From Rhodoferax sp. (lineage in GTDB: Bacteria > Pseudomonadota > Gammaproteobacteria > Burkholderiales > Burkholderiaceae_C), in NCBI RefSeq assembly GCF_028689305.1, contig NZ_JAQTWM010000029.1:1-38671 (forward strand): a stretch of 38,671 bases of DNA, in the 5' to 3' direction. The translations under genes and the position numbers were made by a program. This document shows, piece by piece, positions 16,779-24,601 of this stretch. The notes beneath the pieces are model-generated. The model made no database searches and was not told where the DNA came from. It was given only the letters and a program-made list of their open reading frames with translations. Numbering within the stretch: the stretch's first letter is position 1; every line of letters starts with the position of its first letter.

Positions 16779-17209
16779 ATCATTGAGTCGTTACGGAATT
16801 CCTAAATTCGTGATCTTACAGTCAAAACTTAGTAAGTTTTCTTGTTGAAATAAAAGACTATTCTTGAATATTAGAATATCTATTATCTGTGTTTTAATGA
16901 ATGGTTTCCATTTTTAGCTCAAAAATCCAGAGTTCAATTTCGGCCTCATCCCATCCAACAGCAGTAATGCCAATTTTAAATAACGGTGGAAACAACTCAA
17001 GTTTGCCGAGTCTGTAAATACAGTAAAAGGGGCTAGGCTCGATTTAAATTCAAGTTCACCTTTCACTGCGCCGCTATGATGTGATGCTGTCGGCAGGGAG
17101 AGGTTCAAGGGGAGAAATATGGTTTGTCTGCCACAAAAAATGGCTACGGTTTCAAAAGGCATGGCTGCGCGACGGATGAGCGCTGGTTGCCCATATCAAT
17201 AAAGGGGCG
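16779..17209. other. AT-rich 431 bp stretch without a convincing gene
   Basis: It holds an imperfect AT hairpin (TATTCT at 16859-16864 against AGAATA at 16873-16878) and an inverted copy of the TAAATCGAGCC motif (17025-17047). On the minus strand an 82-codon open frame spans 16914-17162 (MPFETVAIFCGRQ...). That frame has no ribosome site and no recognisable domain, and overlaps the dispersed repeat, so it is not called as a gene. The stretch may be debris of a mobile element. Confidence 0.5.
17025..17047 (-). repeat. TAAATCGAGCC-type dispersed repeat, copy 2 (inverted)
   Basis: On the minus strand it reads TTAAATCGAGCC followed by TAGCCCCTTTT. It lies inside the AT-rich stretch between the acyltransferase gene and the DUF4386 pseudogene, opposite in orientation to the other two copies. 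Confidence 0.5.
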
Positions 17210-17881
17210 GTGTACGTGAGAACATCCCGAAAGCTCTCTTTCACTGCGGGTATCGCGTACTTGCTGACGTTCGTCTCGATTCCCACACTGTCGCTCTACA
17301 GTGCTGTCCGCAGCGACACGTTCATGATGGGCCAAGGTTCCAATGGTTCTGTGATCGCAGGTGCGTTGCTCGAAATGATCGTTGCTTTGGCCAGCATCAT
17401 CACGGCCGCCGCGCTCTATCCGGTCATTCGCCGCCAGGGCGAGGCCAGGGCAATCGGTCTGATCGGTTCTCGCGTGCTGGAGGCGGCCACGATCTATGTC
17501 GGCATCGTGAGCTTGATGTCTATCGTGAGTCTGCGCCAAGCTGGCATCGGAGCGGCTGGTGTCGTGACGGCGCAAGGACTCGCGGCTCAGTACCAGTGGG
17601 CTTTCTTCTTCGCGTAAAGCCTGATCCCGGCGATCAACGGCGTGCTGCTCGGCTGATTGCTTTACCCATCCAGACTTGTGCCGCGCTGGTTGCCCATTCT
17701 GGCCTTTGTGGGGGCGCTGCTCTTGTTTGCCTCATGGCTGGCGATTTTGTTTGGCCTGATTGGCGCAAGGAGTCCGGCTGCCGGGCTTATGGCACTGCCT
17801 ATCGCCGCTTGGGAGCTCTGCCTCGGTGTCTACCTTACGTTCTGGGGCTTCAAGCCATCGCCACTGACACAGGATATGTAG
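17210..17881 (+). pseudogene. DUF4386-family membrane protein with two in-frame stop codons
   Basis: The reading frame begins at GTG 17210 (or GTG 17216, which is better spaced from AAGGGG) with RTSRKLSFTAGIAYLLTFVS. It then runs through several hydrophobic segments (SVIAGALLEMIVALASIITA; TIYVGIVSLMSIVSL) to QWAFFFA and TAA at 17615-17617. The same frame goes on with SLIPAINGVLLG, TGA at 17654-17656, then LYPSRLVPRWLPILAFVGALL and a final TAG. Reassembled, it matches the DUF4386 layout of about 220 residues, including the conserved LLG.L.Y.S.LVPRW. No frameshift is needed; two nonsense changes inactivate it. The function of the family is unknown. The gene belongs to the accessory stretch. Confidence 0.78.
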
Positions 17882-17893
17882 GCGCATATTTAT

Positions 17894-17915
17894 TAAATCG
17901 AGCCGGCCCATTTTC
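17894..17915 (+). repeat. TAAATCGAGCC-type dispersed repeat, copy 3
   Basis: TAAATCGAGCC followed by GGCCCATTTTC, 13 bp after the DUF4386 stop. With copy 1 it brackets the IS remnant, acyltransferase and pseudogene as a near-direct repeat. Confidence 0.5.
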
Positions 17916-17931
17916 AGTGCTTTTCATACAT

Positions 17932-17989
17932 GAAATTGGCCTCTAGCCCGCACAAAATATATCTATTTAGCTATATAAGTAATAGCAAA
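17932..17989 (-). repeat. Comamonadaceae-type intergenic repeat, copy 2
   Basis: On the minus strand it reads TTGCTATTACTTATATAGCT, then an AT-rich middle, then GCGGGCTAGAGGCCAATTTC. It starts at the stop codon of the radical SAM gene. The block order matches the copies at 6461-6516 and 31273-31328. Confidence 0.7.
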
Positions 17990-18997
17990 TCACGTCACAG
18001 CAGCTGGAGTCAGCTCGGAATGGGGGGAAAGGACACGGCTTTCATCGCCTCGATATAGTCGTCCCTGCCAAGTGTCGCGCTCCAGCAGCAGGGCTTCCAC
18101 TTGCGGCAGCAGTTCGTGCAGGCGCATGTTCCAGTCGGGGGCGAGTTTGAGCGCAGGCGGCACTTCGCTGCCGATGCGCTGGATGGCCATGTGGGGTGAC
18201 AGCCGTTCCAGAAAATCCACCACCAGCGCAAAGTAGTCCTGTGGGCTCATGATGGGCAGGCTGGCCGGGTCGCGCCGCCACTGGTTGGCCAGCACGGTGT
18301 GTTTGATGATCTGCAACTGGTGCAGTTTGAGTGATTGCAGTGGCAGGGCTGACAGCTTGTCTGCGCCTGCCAGCATGCTGTCGCGGCTCTCGCCGGGCAG
18401 GTCAAACATGAGGTGGGCCGCCACCTGCAGGCCACGTGCGGCGGCGCGGCGGATGGCGTCTTGTGCGTCGGCAAAGGTGTGGCCCCGGTTGACCCGTGCC
18501 AAAGTGGCGTCATCGCAGGATTCCAGGCCCAGTTCCAGCTCCACGATCTTGTGGCGTGACAGTTCGGCCAAGTAGTCGAGCACATCGTCGGGCACACAAT
18601 CGGGCCGGGTGCCGATCACCAGGCCGTCGATTTTGGGGTGCGCCAGTGCGGCCTCGTAGACCTTGCGCAATTGATCGACTGGTGCGTAAGTGTTGCTGTA
18701 GGCCTGAAAGTAGGCGACAAAGTGGCGGGTGTTGGGGTAGCGGCGGGTGAAAAACTCCAGCCCAGTGTCGATCTGGCGGGTGATGTCCGCCTGGTCACGC
18801 AGGTAAGACGGCGTGAAGCCGTCGTTGTTGCAGAAGGTGCAGCCGCCAATGCCTTTGCTGCCGTCACGGTTGGGGCAGGTAAAGCCGGCATCGACCGACA
18901 CCTTCTGCACGCGGCCGCCGTGCTGACGGCGCTGCTGGTCGTTCCATGACAGGAAACGGCGCGTGCCGAATTGGGGTGGCAGGGTGGGGCAGGACAT
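17990..18997 (-). CDS. Radical SAM protein of the YhcC / TIGR01212 family
   Basis: A 335-residue cytoplasmic iron-sulfur protein. The cluster cysteines are C41, C53 and C56 in CPNRDGSKGIGGCTFC, a CX11CX2C spacing typical of YhcC-type proteins rather than the usual CX3CX2C. Other family marks are YFQAYSNTYAPVDQLRKVYE and LVIGTRPDCVPDDVLDYL. The reaction of YhcC is not settled to my knowledge. It lies 66 bp after the dehydratase gene on the same strand; a GC-rich palindrome lies between, so it is probably expressed separately from the sugar-acid operon. The family call is secure; the function is open. Confidence 0.9.
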   Translation of the reverse strand: MSCPTLPPQFGTRRFLSWNDQQRRQHGGRVQKVSVDAGFTCPNRDGSKGIGGCTFCNNDGFTPSYLRDQADITRQIDTGLEFFTRRYPNTRHFVAYFQAYSNTYAPVDQLRKVYEAALAHPKIDGLVIGTRPDCVPDDVLDYLAELSRHKIVELELGLESCDDATLARVNRGHTFADAQDAIRRAAARGLQVAAHLMFDLPGESRDSMLAGADKLSALPLQSLKLHQLQIIKHTVLANQWRRDPASLPIMSPQDYFALVVDFLERLSPHMAIQRIGSEVPPALKLAPDWNMRLHELLPQVEALLLERDTWQGRLYRGDESRVLSPHSELTPAAVT

Positions 18998-19041
18998 CGG
19001 AGACTCTGATTTTTACTGGCAATGCGCCAGACCCGGATTGT

Positions 19042-19062
19042 CACCTCCGCCCGGGGCGGGTG
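19042..19062 (-). terminator. GC-rich palindrome after the UxaA-family gene
   Basis: On the minus strand, directly after the dehydratase stop, CACCCGCC-CCG-GGCGGAGGTG folds into an interrupted GC stem. No U-run follows, so it is a possible weak or factor-assisted stop for the long sugar-acid operon. Confidence 0.3.
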
Positions 19063-19063
19063 T

Positions 19064-20590
19064 TTACATCACGGCACCGAGCTGCCAGGGCACAAACTCG
19101 TTCTGGCCATAACCATGGCGTTCGCTTTTGCTCAGGGTCCCGGACGCGGTAGCTAGCATCAGCTCAAAAATGCGCTGGCCCATCTCAGTCACGCTGCTGT
19201 GGCCGTCGATGATGTCGCCGCAATTGAGATCCATGTCGTCTTGCTGCCGCTGCCACAAGGCCGTGTTGGTGGCCAGCTTGAGTGACGGTGTGGGGGCGCA
19301 GCCATAAGCCGAGCCGCGACCGGTGGTGAAGCAGATCAGGTTGGCACCGCCCGCCACCTGCCCGGTGGCGCTGACCGGGTCGTACCCCGGCGTGTCCATG
19401 TAAACCAGGCCGCTGGCCGTGACCGGTTCGGCATACCGGTAGACTGCTTTCAGGTTGGTGGTGCCGCCTTTGGCGACGGCCCCCAGCGATTTTTCCAGGA
19501 TGGTGGTCAGGCCGCCGGCCTTGTTGCCCGGTGACGGGTTGTTATTCATCTCGCCACCATGGATCCGGGTGTAGTGCTCCCACCAGCGGATCCGCTCCAA
19601 CAGCTTCGCCCCCACTTCCGGGGAAACGGCACGGCGGGTCAGCAGGTGTTCTGCACCATAAATTTCCGGCGTTTCGCTGAGGATGGCGGTGCCACCATGA
19701 GCCACCAGCACATCGATGGCGGCGCCAAGCGCCGGGTTGGCGCTGATGCCGGAGTAACCGTCCGAGCCGCCGCATTGCAGGCCGATTTTCAGGTGAGCCA
19801 CACTGCAGGGCTCACGTTGGATGTCGTTGGCTTTGGGCAGCAGCAGGTTGACGAGGGCAATGCCGCGTTGTACCGCCTGGCGGGTGCCGCCCACGTCCTG
19901 AATGTTGAAAGTGTGCAGGCGCTCGTTTTCCTCCAGGTGGCTGCTCGACAGCCAGTCACTCACCTGGTTGGCCTCACAGCCCAGGCCCACCATGAGCACG
20001 GCGCAGAAATTGGCATGTGAGGCATATCCGGCCAGGGTGCGCTGCAGCACCTGCATGCCCTCACCCTGGGTGTCCATGGCGCAGCCGCTGCCGTGGGTCA
20101 GGGCCACCACACCGTCAACCTGGGGGTAGGGCGCCAGCGCCTGTGGGTTGGTCTGGCGTGAAAAATGGTCGGCAATGGCGCGGGCCACGGTCGCGGAGCA
20201 ATTCACGCTCGACAAAATGCCAATGTAGTTGCGGGTTGCCACGCTGCCATTGGCACGCCGGATGCCCATGAAGCTGGCTTGCCGTGGCACGGGTTCAGGC
20301 TTGAGGTCGGCACCAAAGGCCGGGTCGCGGCCAAAAGCGCCGCCTTCGGGACCCAGATTCAAGTTGTGGGTGTGCACGTGTTCGCCCGCGGCGATCGGCT
20401 GGGAGGCGAAGCCAATCACCTGGTTGTAGCGACGCACCGGTTGGGCGGTGGCGATGTCATGGGCCGCCACCTTGTGCCCGGCAGGAACCAGCCCTTTGAC
20501 CGTGATACCTTGCGCCAATGTGCCGCCCAGCAGTTGCTGGCGGGCGATCAGCACATCATCCTCGGGGTGCAGGCGAATCAGCGGGTTCAT
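19064..20590 (-). CDS. UxaA-family sugar-acid dehydratase (altronate/galactarate dehydratase type)
   Basis: A 508-residue cytoplasmic dehydratase. The N-terminal SAF-type domain covers roughly residues 1-95 (LGGTLAQGITVKGLVPAGHK). The GD_AH catalytic region follows, with RNYIGILSSVNCSATVA, LTHGSGCAMDTQGEG, LQCGGSDGYSGISANPALG and MNNNPSPGNKAGGLTTILE. Conserved cysteines and histidines suit the iron dependence of the family. It should remove water from an aldonate to give a 2-keto-3-deoxy acid. The gene starts directly after the FAH-family stop (TGAATG), so the two are coupled. With fucose-type dehydrogenase and lactonase genes nearby, the likely substrate is L-fuconate or D-arabinonate rather than altronate. 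That is inference. Confidence 0.85.
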   Translation of the reverse strand: MNPLIRLHPEDDVLIARQQLLGGTLAQGITVKGLVPAGHKVAAHDIATAQPVRRYNQVIGFASQPIAAGEHVHTHNLNLGPEGGAFGRDPAFGADLKPEPVPRQASFMGIRRANGSVATRNYIGILSSVNCSATVARAIADHFSRQTNPQALAPYPQVDGVVALTHGSGCAMDTQGEGMQVLQRTLAGYASHANFCAVLMVGLGCEANQVSDWLSSSHLEENERLHTFNIQDVGGTRQAVQRGIALVNLLLPKANDIQREPCSVAHLKIGLQCGGSDGYSGISANPALGAAIDVLVAHGGTAILSETPEIYGAEHLLTRRAVSPEVGAKLLERIRWWEHYTRIHGGEMNNNPSPGNKAGGLTTILEKSLGAVAKGGTTNLKAVYRYAEPVTASGLVYMDTPGYDPVSATGQVAGGANLICFTTGRGSAYGCAPTPSLKLATNTALWQRQQDDMDLNCGDIIDGHSSVTEMGQRIFELMLATASGTLSKSERHGYGQNEFVPWQLGAVM

Positions 20591-21760
20591 TCAGAGCAGG
20601 CCGCGTTGCGCCAGGTTACGCAGCAGGTGAGAGCTGCCAAACGTCCAGGGCGGGCAGTCGTTGCTGCGTTTCATCCGGTTGACCAGCGTGCCCAGTTCGG
20701 GAGCCGAAATGCTGACGATGTCCCCGACCTTGTGGGTAAAACCGCCACCCGGGGTGTCGCGGTCCTGTTTGGGGGCAAACAGGGTGCCCAGAAACAGCAT
20801 GGCGCCATCCGGGTACTGGTGATTCGGTCCCATCATCTGGGCCACCAGATCAAGCGGGTCACGGCTGATCTGCGCCATGCTGGAGAGACCATGCAGGATG
20901 AAACCATCGTCACCCGCGACCTTCAGCGTCAGTGTGGCTTGGCGCAAGTCATCGAGTGAAAAGCTGGCGTCAAAAAAGCGCAGCCAGGGTCCGATGGCGG
21001 TGGAGGCATTGTTGTCCTTGGCCTTGCCCAGCAGCAGGGCCGAGCGGCCTTCGATGTCACGCAGGTTGACGTCATTGCCCAGTGTGGCGCCAACAATCAC
21101 GCCCCTGGAGTTGACGGCCAGCACCACTTCGGGCTCCGGGTTGTTCCAGCTGGAGGCTGGATGCAGTCCGGCATCGGCTCCGGTGCCGACCGCGGCCATC
21201 GGCGGCGCCTTGGTGAAGATCTCGGCATCCGGGCCAATGCCCACTTCCAGATACTGGCTCCACACGCCTTGCTTGATCAGCACCTGCTTGAGCGCCATGG
21301 CCTGGGGTGAGCCGGGTTTGAGTTTGGACAGGTCTTCACCGATCAGGCTGACGATGTCGGCACGGATGGCTGCGGCCGCAGCCGGGTTGCCGCGGGCTTT
21401 TTCTTCAATCACTCGCTCCAGCATCGAAATGGCGAAGGTCACCCCCGCTGCCTTGATCACCTGCAGGTCGGCCGGGGCCAGCAGCCAGGGCTTTTGCGGG
21501 TCGCGGCTGTCGGGTGGGGTGTTGGCCAACAGCGCCGCAATCGAGCCCAGGCGTTCACCCGCAGCCTGCTGCAGGGCCGCTGCCGGGTCGGCTTCCTCAC
21601 ACAGGTCACGCAGGGTGGCAAAGGTGGCCGTGACATCAAAAACATCGTCACCGCGCAAGGCCACCACCGAGGGGCCGTTGACGTCAGGCCGCCAGATGCG
21701 GCCAGCGAGTGTGCCGGCGGTACCGTCAGCGGGCAGACTGGTTAAAGCGTCAAGTTGCAC
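20591..21760 (-). CDS. Long FAH-superfamily enzyme acting on 2-keto-3-deoxy sugar acids
   Basis: A 389-residue protein whose C-terminal half is an FAH catalytic domain. The metal site shows as E and E in NPEPEVVLAV plus the downstream D in GNDVNLRDIEG. An additional N-terminal domain includes VTFAISMLERVIEEKARG. This long form resembles 2-keto-3-deoxy-arabinonate dehydratases more than the roughly 280-residue diketo-acid hydrolases. Start: AAGGA is seven bases before GTG 21760; TTG two codons earlier is too close. It is placed between the TRAP genes and the dehydratase gene. Likely role: converting the dehydratase product further. Dehydratase versus hydrolase activity is undecided. Confidence 0.8.
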   Translation of the reverse strand: MQLDALTSLPADGTAGTLAGRIWRPDVNGPSVVALRGDDVFDVTATFATLRDLCEEADPAAALQQAAGERLGSIAALLANTPPDSRDPQKPWLLAPADLQVIKAAGVTFAISMLERVIEEKARGNPAAAAAIRADIVSLIGEDLSKLKPGSPQAMALKQVLIKQGVWSQYLEVGIGPDAEIFTKAPPMAAVGTGADAGLHPASSWNNPEPEVVLAVNSRGVIVGATLGNDVNLRDIEGRSALLLGKAKDNNASTAIGPWLRFFDASFSLDDLRQATLTLKVAGDDGFILHGLSSMAQISRDPLDLVAQMMGPNHQYPDGAMLFLGTLFAPKQDRDTPGGGFTHKVGDIVSISAPELGTLVNRMKRSNDCPPWTFGSSHLLRNLAQRGLL

Positions 21761-21772
21761 AGGCAAGTCCTT

Positions 21773-23071
21773 CTAGAGTGTTTTGTAACCCATGGTCTGC
21801 GGCAACCACAGCACGATCTGCGGGAAAAAAGTCATGGCCAGCAAAAGTAAGAGCAGCATCACCAGGAAGGGCCAGCCCTCCTTCATCATTTCGCCAATCG
21901 GGATGCCGGTGAGCGCCTTGGTGACAAACAGCAACATGCCAAACGGCGGGTGGATCAGCCCGATCATCATGTTCAGCACCACCAGCACGCCAAAGTGCAC
22001 CAGGTCAATGCCCAGCAGTTTGGCCGCAGGCAGCAGCATGGGCACAAACACCAGCAGCAGCACCGACACATCCAGGAAGCAGCCCAGCACCAGAAACATC
22101 ACATTGACCAGCAGCAGGAACGGCACCTGACCAAGGTGCATGCTGTCCACCCACTGCGCCATGGCCTGCGGCACGCCTTCGGCGGTGAAGGCGTAGTTCA
22201 GCATGAAGGAGCCCGCCAGAATCATGGTGATCACCGCGCTGCCTCGGGCCGACTCCAACACCACGCCCCAGAAGCTGCGCCAGGTCAGCGCCCGGAAGAC
22301 CAAAGCGGCCAGAATCAGTGAATGCAGGGCGGCCACCGCCGCCGCTTCGGTGGGTGTGAATACACCGGAGTAAATGCCGCCCAGCAGCACAATCGGCATG
22401 GACAGCGGCAGCGCCCCGCGAAAGATCAGGCCGGCCCATTCGCCGCGTGGCACCGGCTCGTCTCGTGGCATGTTGCGTTTGACGGCAATCACATGCACCA
22501 CGGTCATCATCAGGCCGGCCATCAGAAAGCCTGGCACCACCCCACCCAGAAACAGCGCGCCCACCGAGGCGCCAGACACCAACGCATAAATCACCATTGG
22601 AATGGATGGCGGAATGATCGGCCCCAGTGTGGCACTGGCCACCACCACGGCACCGGCAAAGCCACGGGTGTATTCGGGTTTCTTCAGCATCTGGCGAATC
22701 GTCACCAGACCCGGGCCGGCCGCGTCGGCAATGGCGCTGCCGCTCATGCCCGAGAAGATCACACTGACCAGGATGTCCACCTGCGCCAGCCCGCCGCGCA
22801 TGCGGCCAACTAGGATGCGGCAGAAGTCAAAGATGCGTTCACTCACGGTGCCGGCGTTCATGATGTTGGCGGCAAACACAAACAGCGGCACGGCCAGCAG
22901 CACATAGCTGTTGTACAGGCCGTTACCGACCTGCTCGGCCACCAGCCCGAGGTCTTGCCGCTTGACCAGCAGGTAGCCAAAGCCGGAGGCCAGCATGGAG
23001 AAGCCGATGGGCATGCGCAGCAGCATGCCCGCCACCAGAATCAGAATGAGTGCGGTGAGGCCAGAGATCAT
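21773..23071 (-). CDS. TRAP transporter large permease (DctM family)
   Basis: A 432-residue inner-membrane protein with about 12 hydrophobic segments that carries out sodium-coupled import with its P and Q partners. Family marks are LLRMPIGFSMLASGFGYLL at the N-terminus, IFSGMSGSAIADAAGPGLVTI, SATLGPIIPPSIPMVIYALVSGAS and the C-terminal LVVLNMMIGLIHPPFGMLLFV. The length is normal for DctM. It is 9 bp after the DctQ-like gene and 12 bp before the FAH-family start, in the same operon. The substrate should be a carboxylated sugar, judging from the neighbours. Confidence 0.93.
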   Translation of the reverse strand: MISGLTALILILVAGMLLRMPIGFSMLASGFGYLLVKRQDLGLVAEQVGNGLYNSYVLLAVPLFVFAANIMNAGTVSERIFDFCRILVGRMRGGLAQVDILVSVIFSGMSGSAIADAAGPGLVTIRQMLKKPEYTRGFAGAVVVASATLGPIIPPSIPMVIYALVSGASVGALFLGGVVPGFLMAGLMMTVVHVIAVKRNMPRDEPVPRGEWAGLIFRGALPLSMPIVLLGGIYSGVFTPTEAAAVAALHSLILAALVFRALTWRSFWGVVLESARGSAVITMILAGSFMLNYAFTAEGVPQAMAQWVDSMHLGQVPFLLLVNVMFLVLGCFLDVSVLLLVFVPMLLPAAKLLGIDLVHFGVLVVLNMMIGLIHPPFGMLLFVTKALTGIPIGEMMKEGWPFLVMLLLLLLAMTFFPQIVLWLPQTMGYKTL

Positions 23072-23080
23072 GTCAGTTTT

Positions 23081-23563
23081 TCAATTCAGATTCAGTTCGG
23101 CTTCAAGACCAACACCGCGGATGGCCTCCCAGATGGCCCAGGCGCTACGCACCACCAGCGCTGCCAGCAGCAGCACAAACGGCAGGAACACCCACATCAA
23201 AGGGATGTTCAGCACCGGGGAGCCTTCGCGCGCCATGAAGTGCACATAGTCCCAGCAAGCGGGCAGACCGGCCAGCGAGAGCCCACCAATCAGCAGGTTG
23301 CCCACAATCCGCATGAACTGACGGGCGCGCCTGCCGACGCTGTTCCACACCAGGTCAAACACCACATGTTCGCGCTCGGGCACCACCACGGCGGCAGCCC
23401 ACAGAATGACCCAGATGTAAAGGATCACCGCCGCTTCATCGGTCCAGGGCAGCGGCTGGTTGAAGCCAAAACGCGCCGTGATCTGGACGATGAAGACGAT
23501 GAACAGGGTCAGGAAGAGACCGCCGCCAATCGCGTTGGCGGCATGTTTGAACCAGCGGATCAT
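23081..23563 (-). CDS. TRAP transporter small permease (DctQ family)
   Basis: A 160-residue inner-membrane protein with four hydrophobic segments (around residues 10-30, 40-60, 85-105 and 125-148), the standard DctQ size and layout. Visible marks are the internal RFGFNQPLPWTDEAAVILYIWVI and EREHVVFDLVWN. It supports the large permease. It lies 15 bp after the P-subunit gene and 9 bp before the M gene. Confidence 0.9.
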   Translation of the reverse strand: MIRWFKHAANAIGGGLFLTLFIVFIVQITARFGFNQPLPWTDEAAVILYIWVILWAAAVVVPEREHVVFDLVWNSVGRRARQFMRIVGNLLIGGLSLAGLPACWDYVHFMAREGSPVLNIPLMWVFLPFVLLLAALVVRSAWAIWEAIRGVGLEAELNLN

Positions 23564-23578
23564 GAAGCCGAGCCTGTT

Positions 23579-24580
23579 TTAGCGCGTGGCGTTGATGCGC
23601 TCAAGCAGGCCCTTGGGCCAGACTTTGGCGTACTCCGAGCTTTGGTAGGTGGCTTGCACCGACTTGCGGAACGCATCCACATCGGGGGTGCTGACCTGCA
23701 GGCCTTCTTTCTTGAAGAATTCCACCAGTTGCGCCTCTTCCTTGAGGCGGTTTTCGTTGTTGTAGGCGGCAGCGGCCTGGGCGGCGGCGGTCACCTTCTG
23801 CTTTTGCGCAGCCGTCAAGGCGTTGAAACTCTTGTTGGAGATGGCGATAAAAATACCGTCCACCAGGTGGCTGGTGAGCACGATTTGTTTGGTCACCTCG
23901 TAGAACTTGGCGGCACGCACCGAGGGCAGCGGGTTGTCCTGGCCGTCGATGGTGCCGGTTTTCAGGCCCAGGTAGACCTCGCCAAACGCCAGCGGTGTGG
24001 CAGTGGCACCCAGCGCGTTGCCCAGGAACAGCCATTCCTTGGAGCCGGGCATGCGCAGCTTCACACCCTTGAGGTCAGCCGGGGTCTTGACCGCCTTGGC
24101 TTCGCGCAGGTTGACCTGGCGCGTGCCCAGGTAGACGGTGGCCAGGGGGGTGACGTCCATTTTTTCGGACACGGTCTTGAACAGTTCGGCACCGATCGGG
24201 CCGTTGAAGATTTTCTGCTGCTGCTCCGGGTCACGCACGATGTAACCGGCGGTGAAGATCGAGAACTCGGGCACCAGCTTGGCGATGTCAAAGGCCGAAA
24301 TGCTCGACAGCTCCAGGTTGCCACGCGCCATGGCGGCGGGCTCAGTCCCTTGTTTGAACAAGGATGCGTTCAGGTTGATCTGCACGTCGAATTCACCAGG
24401 GGCACTTTTTTCCAGCGCGTCCTTGAACACCGTCCACATCTTGGCATGCCAGTCATCGGGCACGGCCGGGGTCGAGATGCGCAGCACGGTTTTGGTCTGT
24501 GCCAAGGCCGGCAGGCCAACGGCGCCCAGGGCAGCGGTGGCACCCAGCAGGGTACGGCGGGAAATGTGGCTGTTTGTCAT
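23579..24580 (-). CDS. TRAP transporter periplasmic solute-binding protein (DctP family)
   Basis: A 333-residue exported binding protein. The N-terminus MTNSHISRRTLLGATAALGAVGLPALAQ carries twin arginines before the hydrophobic run, so export through Tat is likely. The DctP core includes FKQGTEPAAMARGNLELSS and LKGVKLRMPGSKEWLFLGNALGATATPL, in which the arginine of KLRMPG is the residue that normally binds the substrate carboxylate. LKTGTIDGQDNPLPSVRAAKFYEV follows. GGAG stands eight bases before ATG. A carboxylate-binding arginine fits a sugar acid such as L-fuconate better than a neutral sugar; this is inferred. Confidence 0.92.
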   Translation of the reverse strand: MTNSHISRRTLLGATAALGAVGLPALAQTKTVLRISTPAVPDDWHAKMWTVFKDALEKSAPGEFDVQINLNASLFKQGTEPAAMARGNLELSSISAFDIAKLVPEFSIFTAGYIVRDPEQQQKIFNGPIGAELFKTVSEKMDVTPLATVYLGTRQVNLREAKAVKTPADLKGVKLRMPGSKEWLFLGNALGATATPLAFGEVYLGLKTGTIDGQDNPLPSVRAAKFYEVTKQIVLTSHLVDGIFIAISNKSFNALTAAQKQKVTAAAQAAAAYNNENRLKEEAQLVEFFKKEGLQVSTPDVDAFRKSVQATYQSSEYAKVWPKGLLERINATR

Positions 24581-24601
24581 GGTGTTGTCTCCAGTGGTGA
24601 G

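Noticed and set aside
17540-17700. Stop-codon recoding (for example selenocysteine at the TGA) in the DUF4386 frame
   Set aside because: A TAA is present as well, the family has no recoded members known to me, and no insertion-element-like hairpin directly follows the TGA; pseudogene is simpler.
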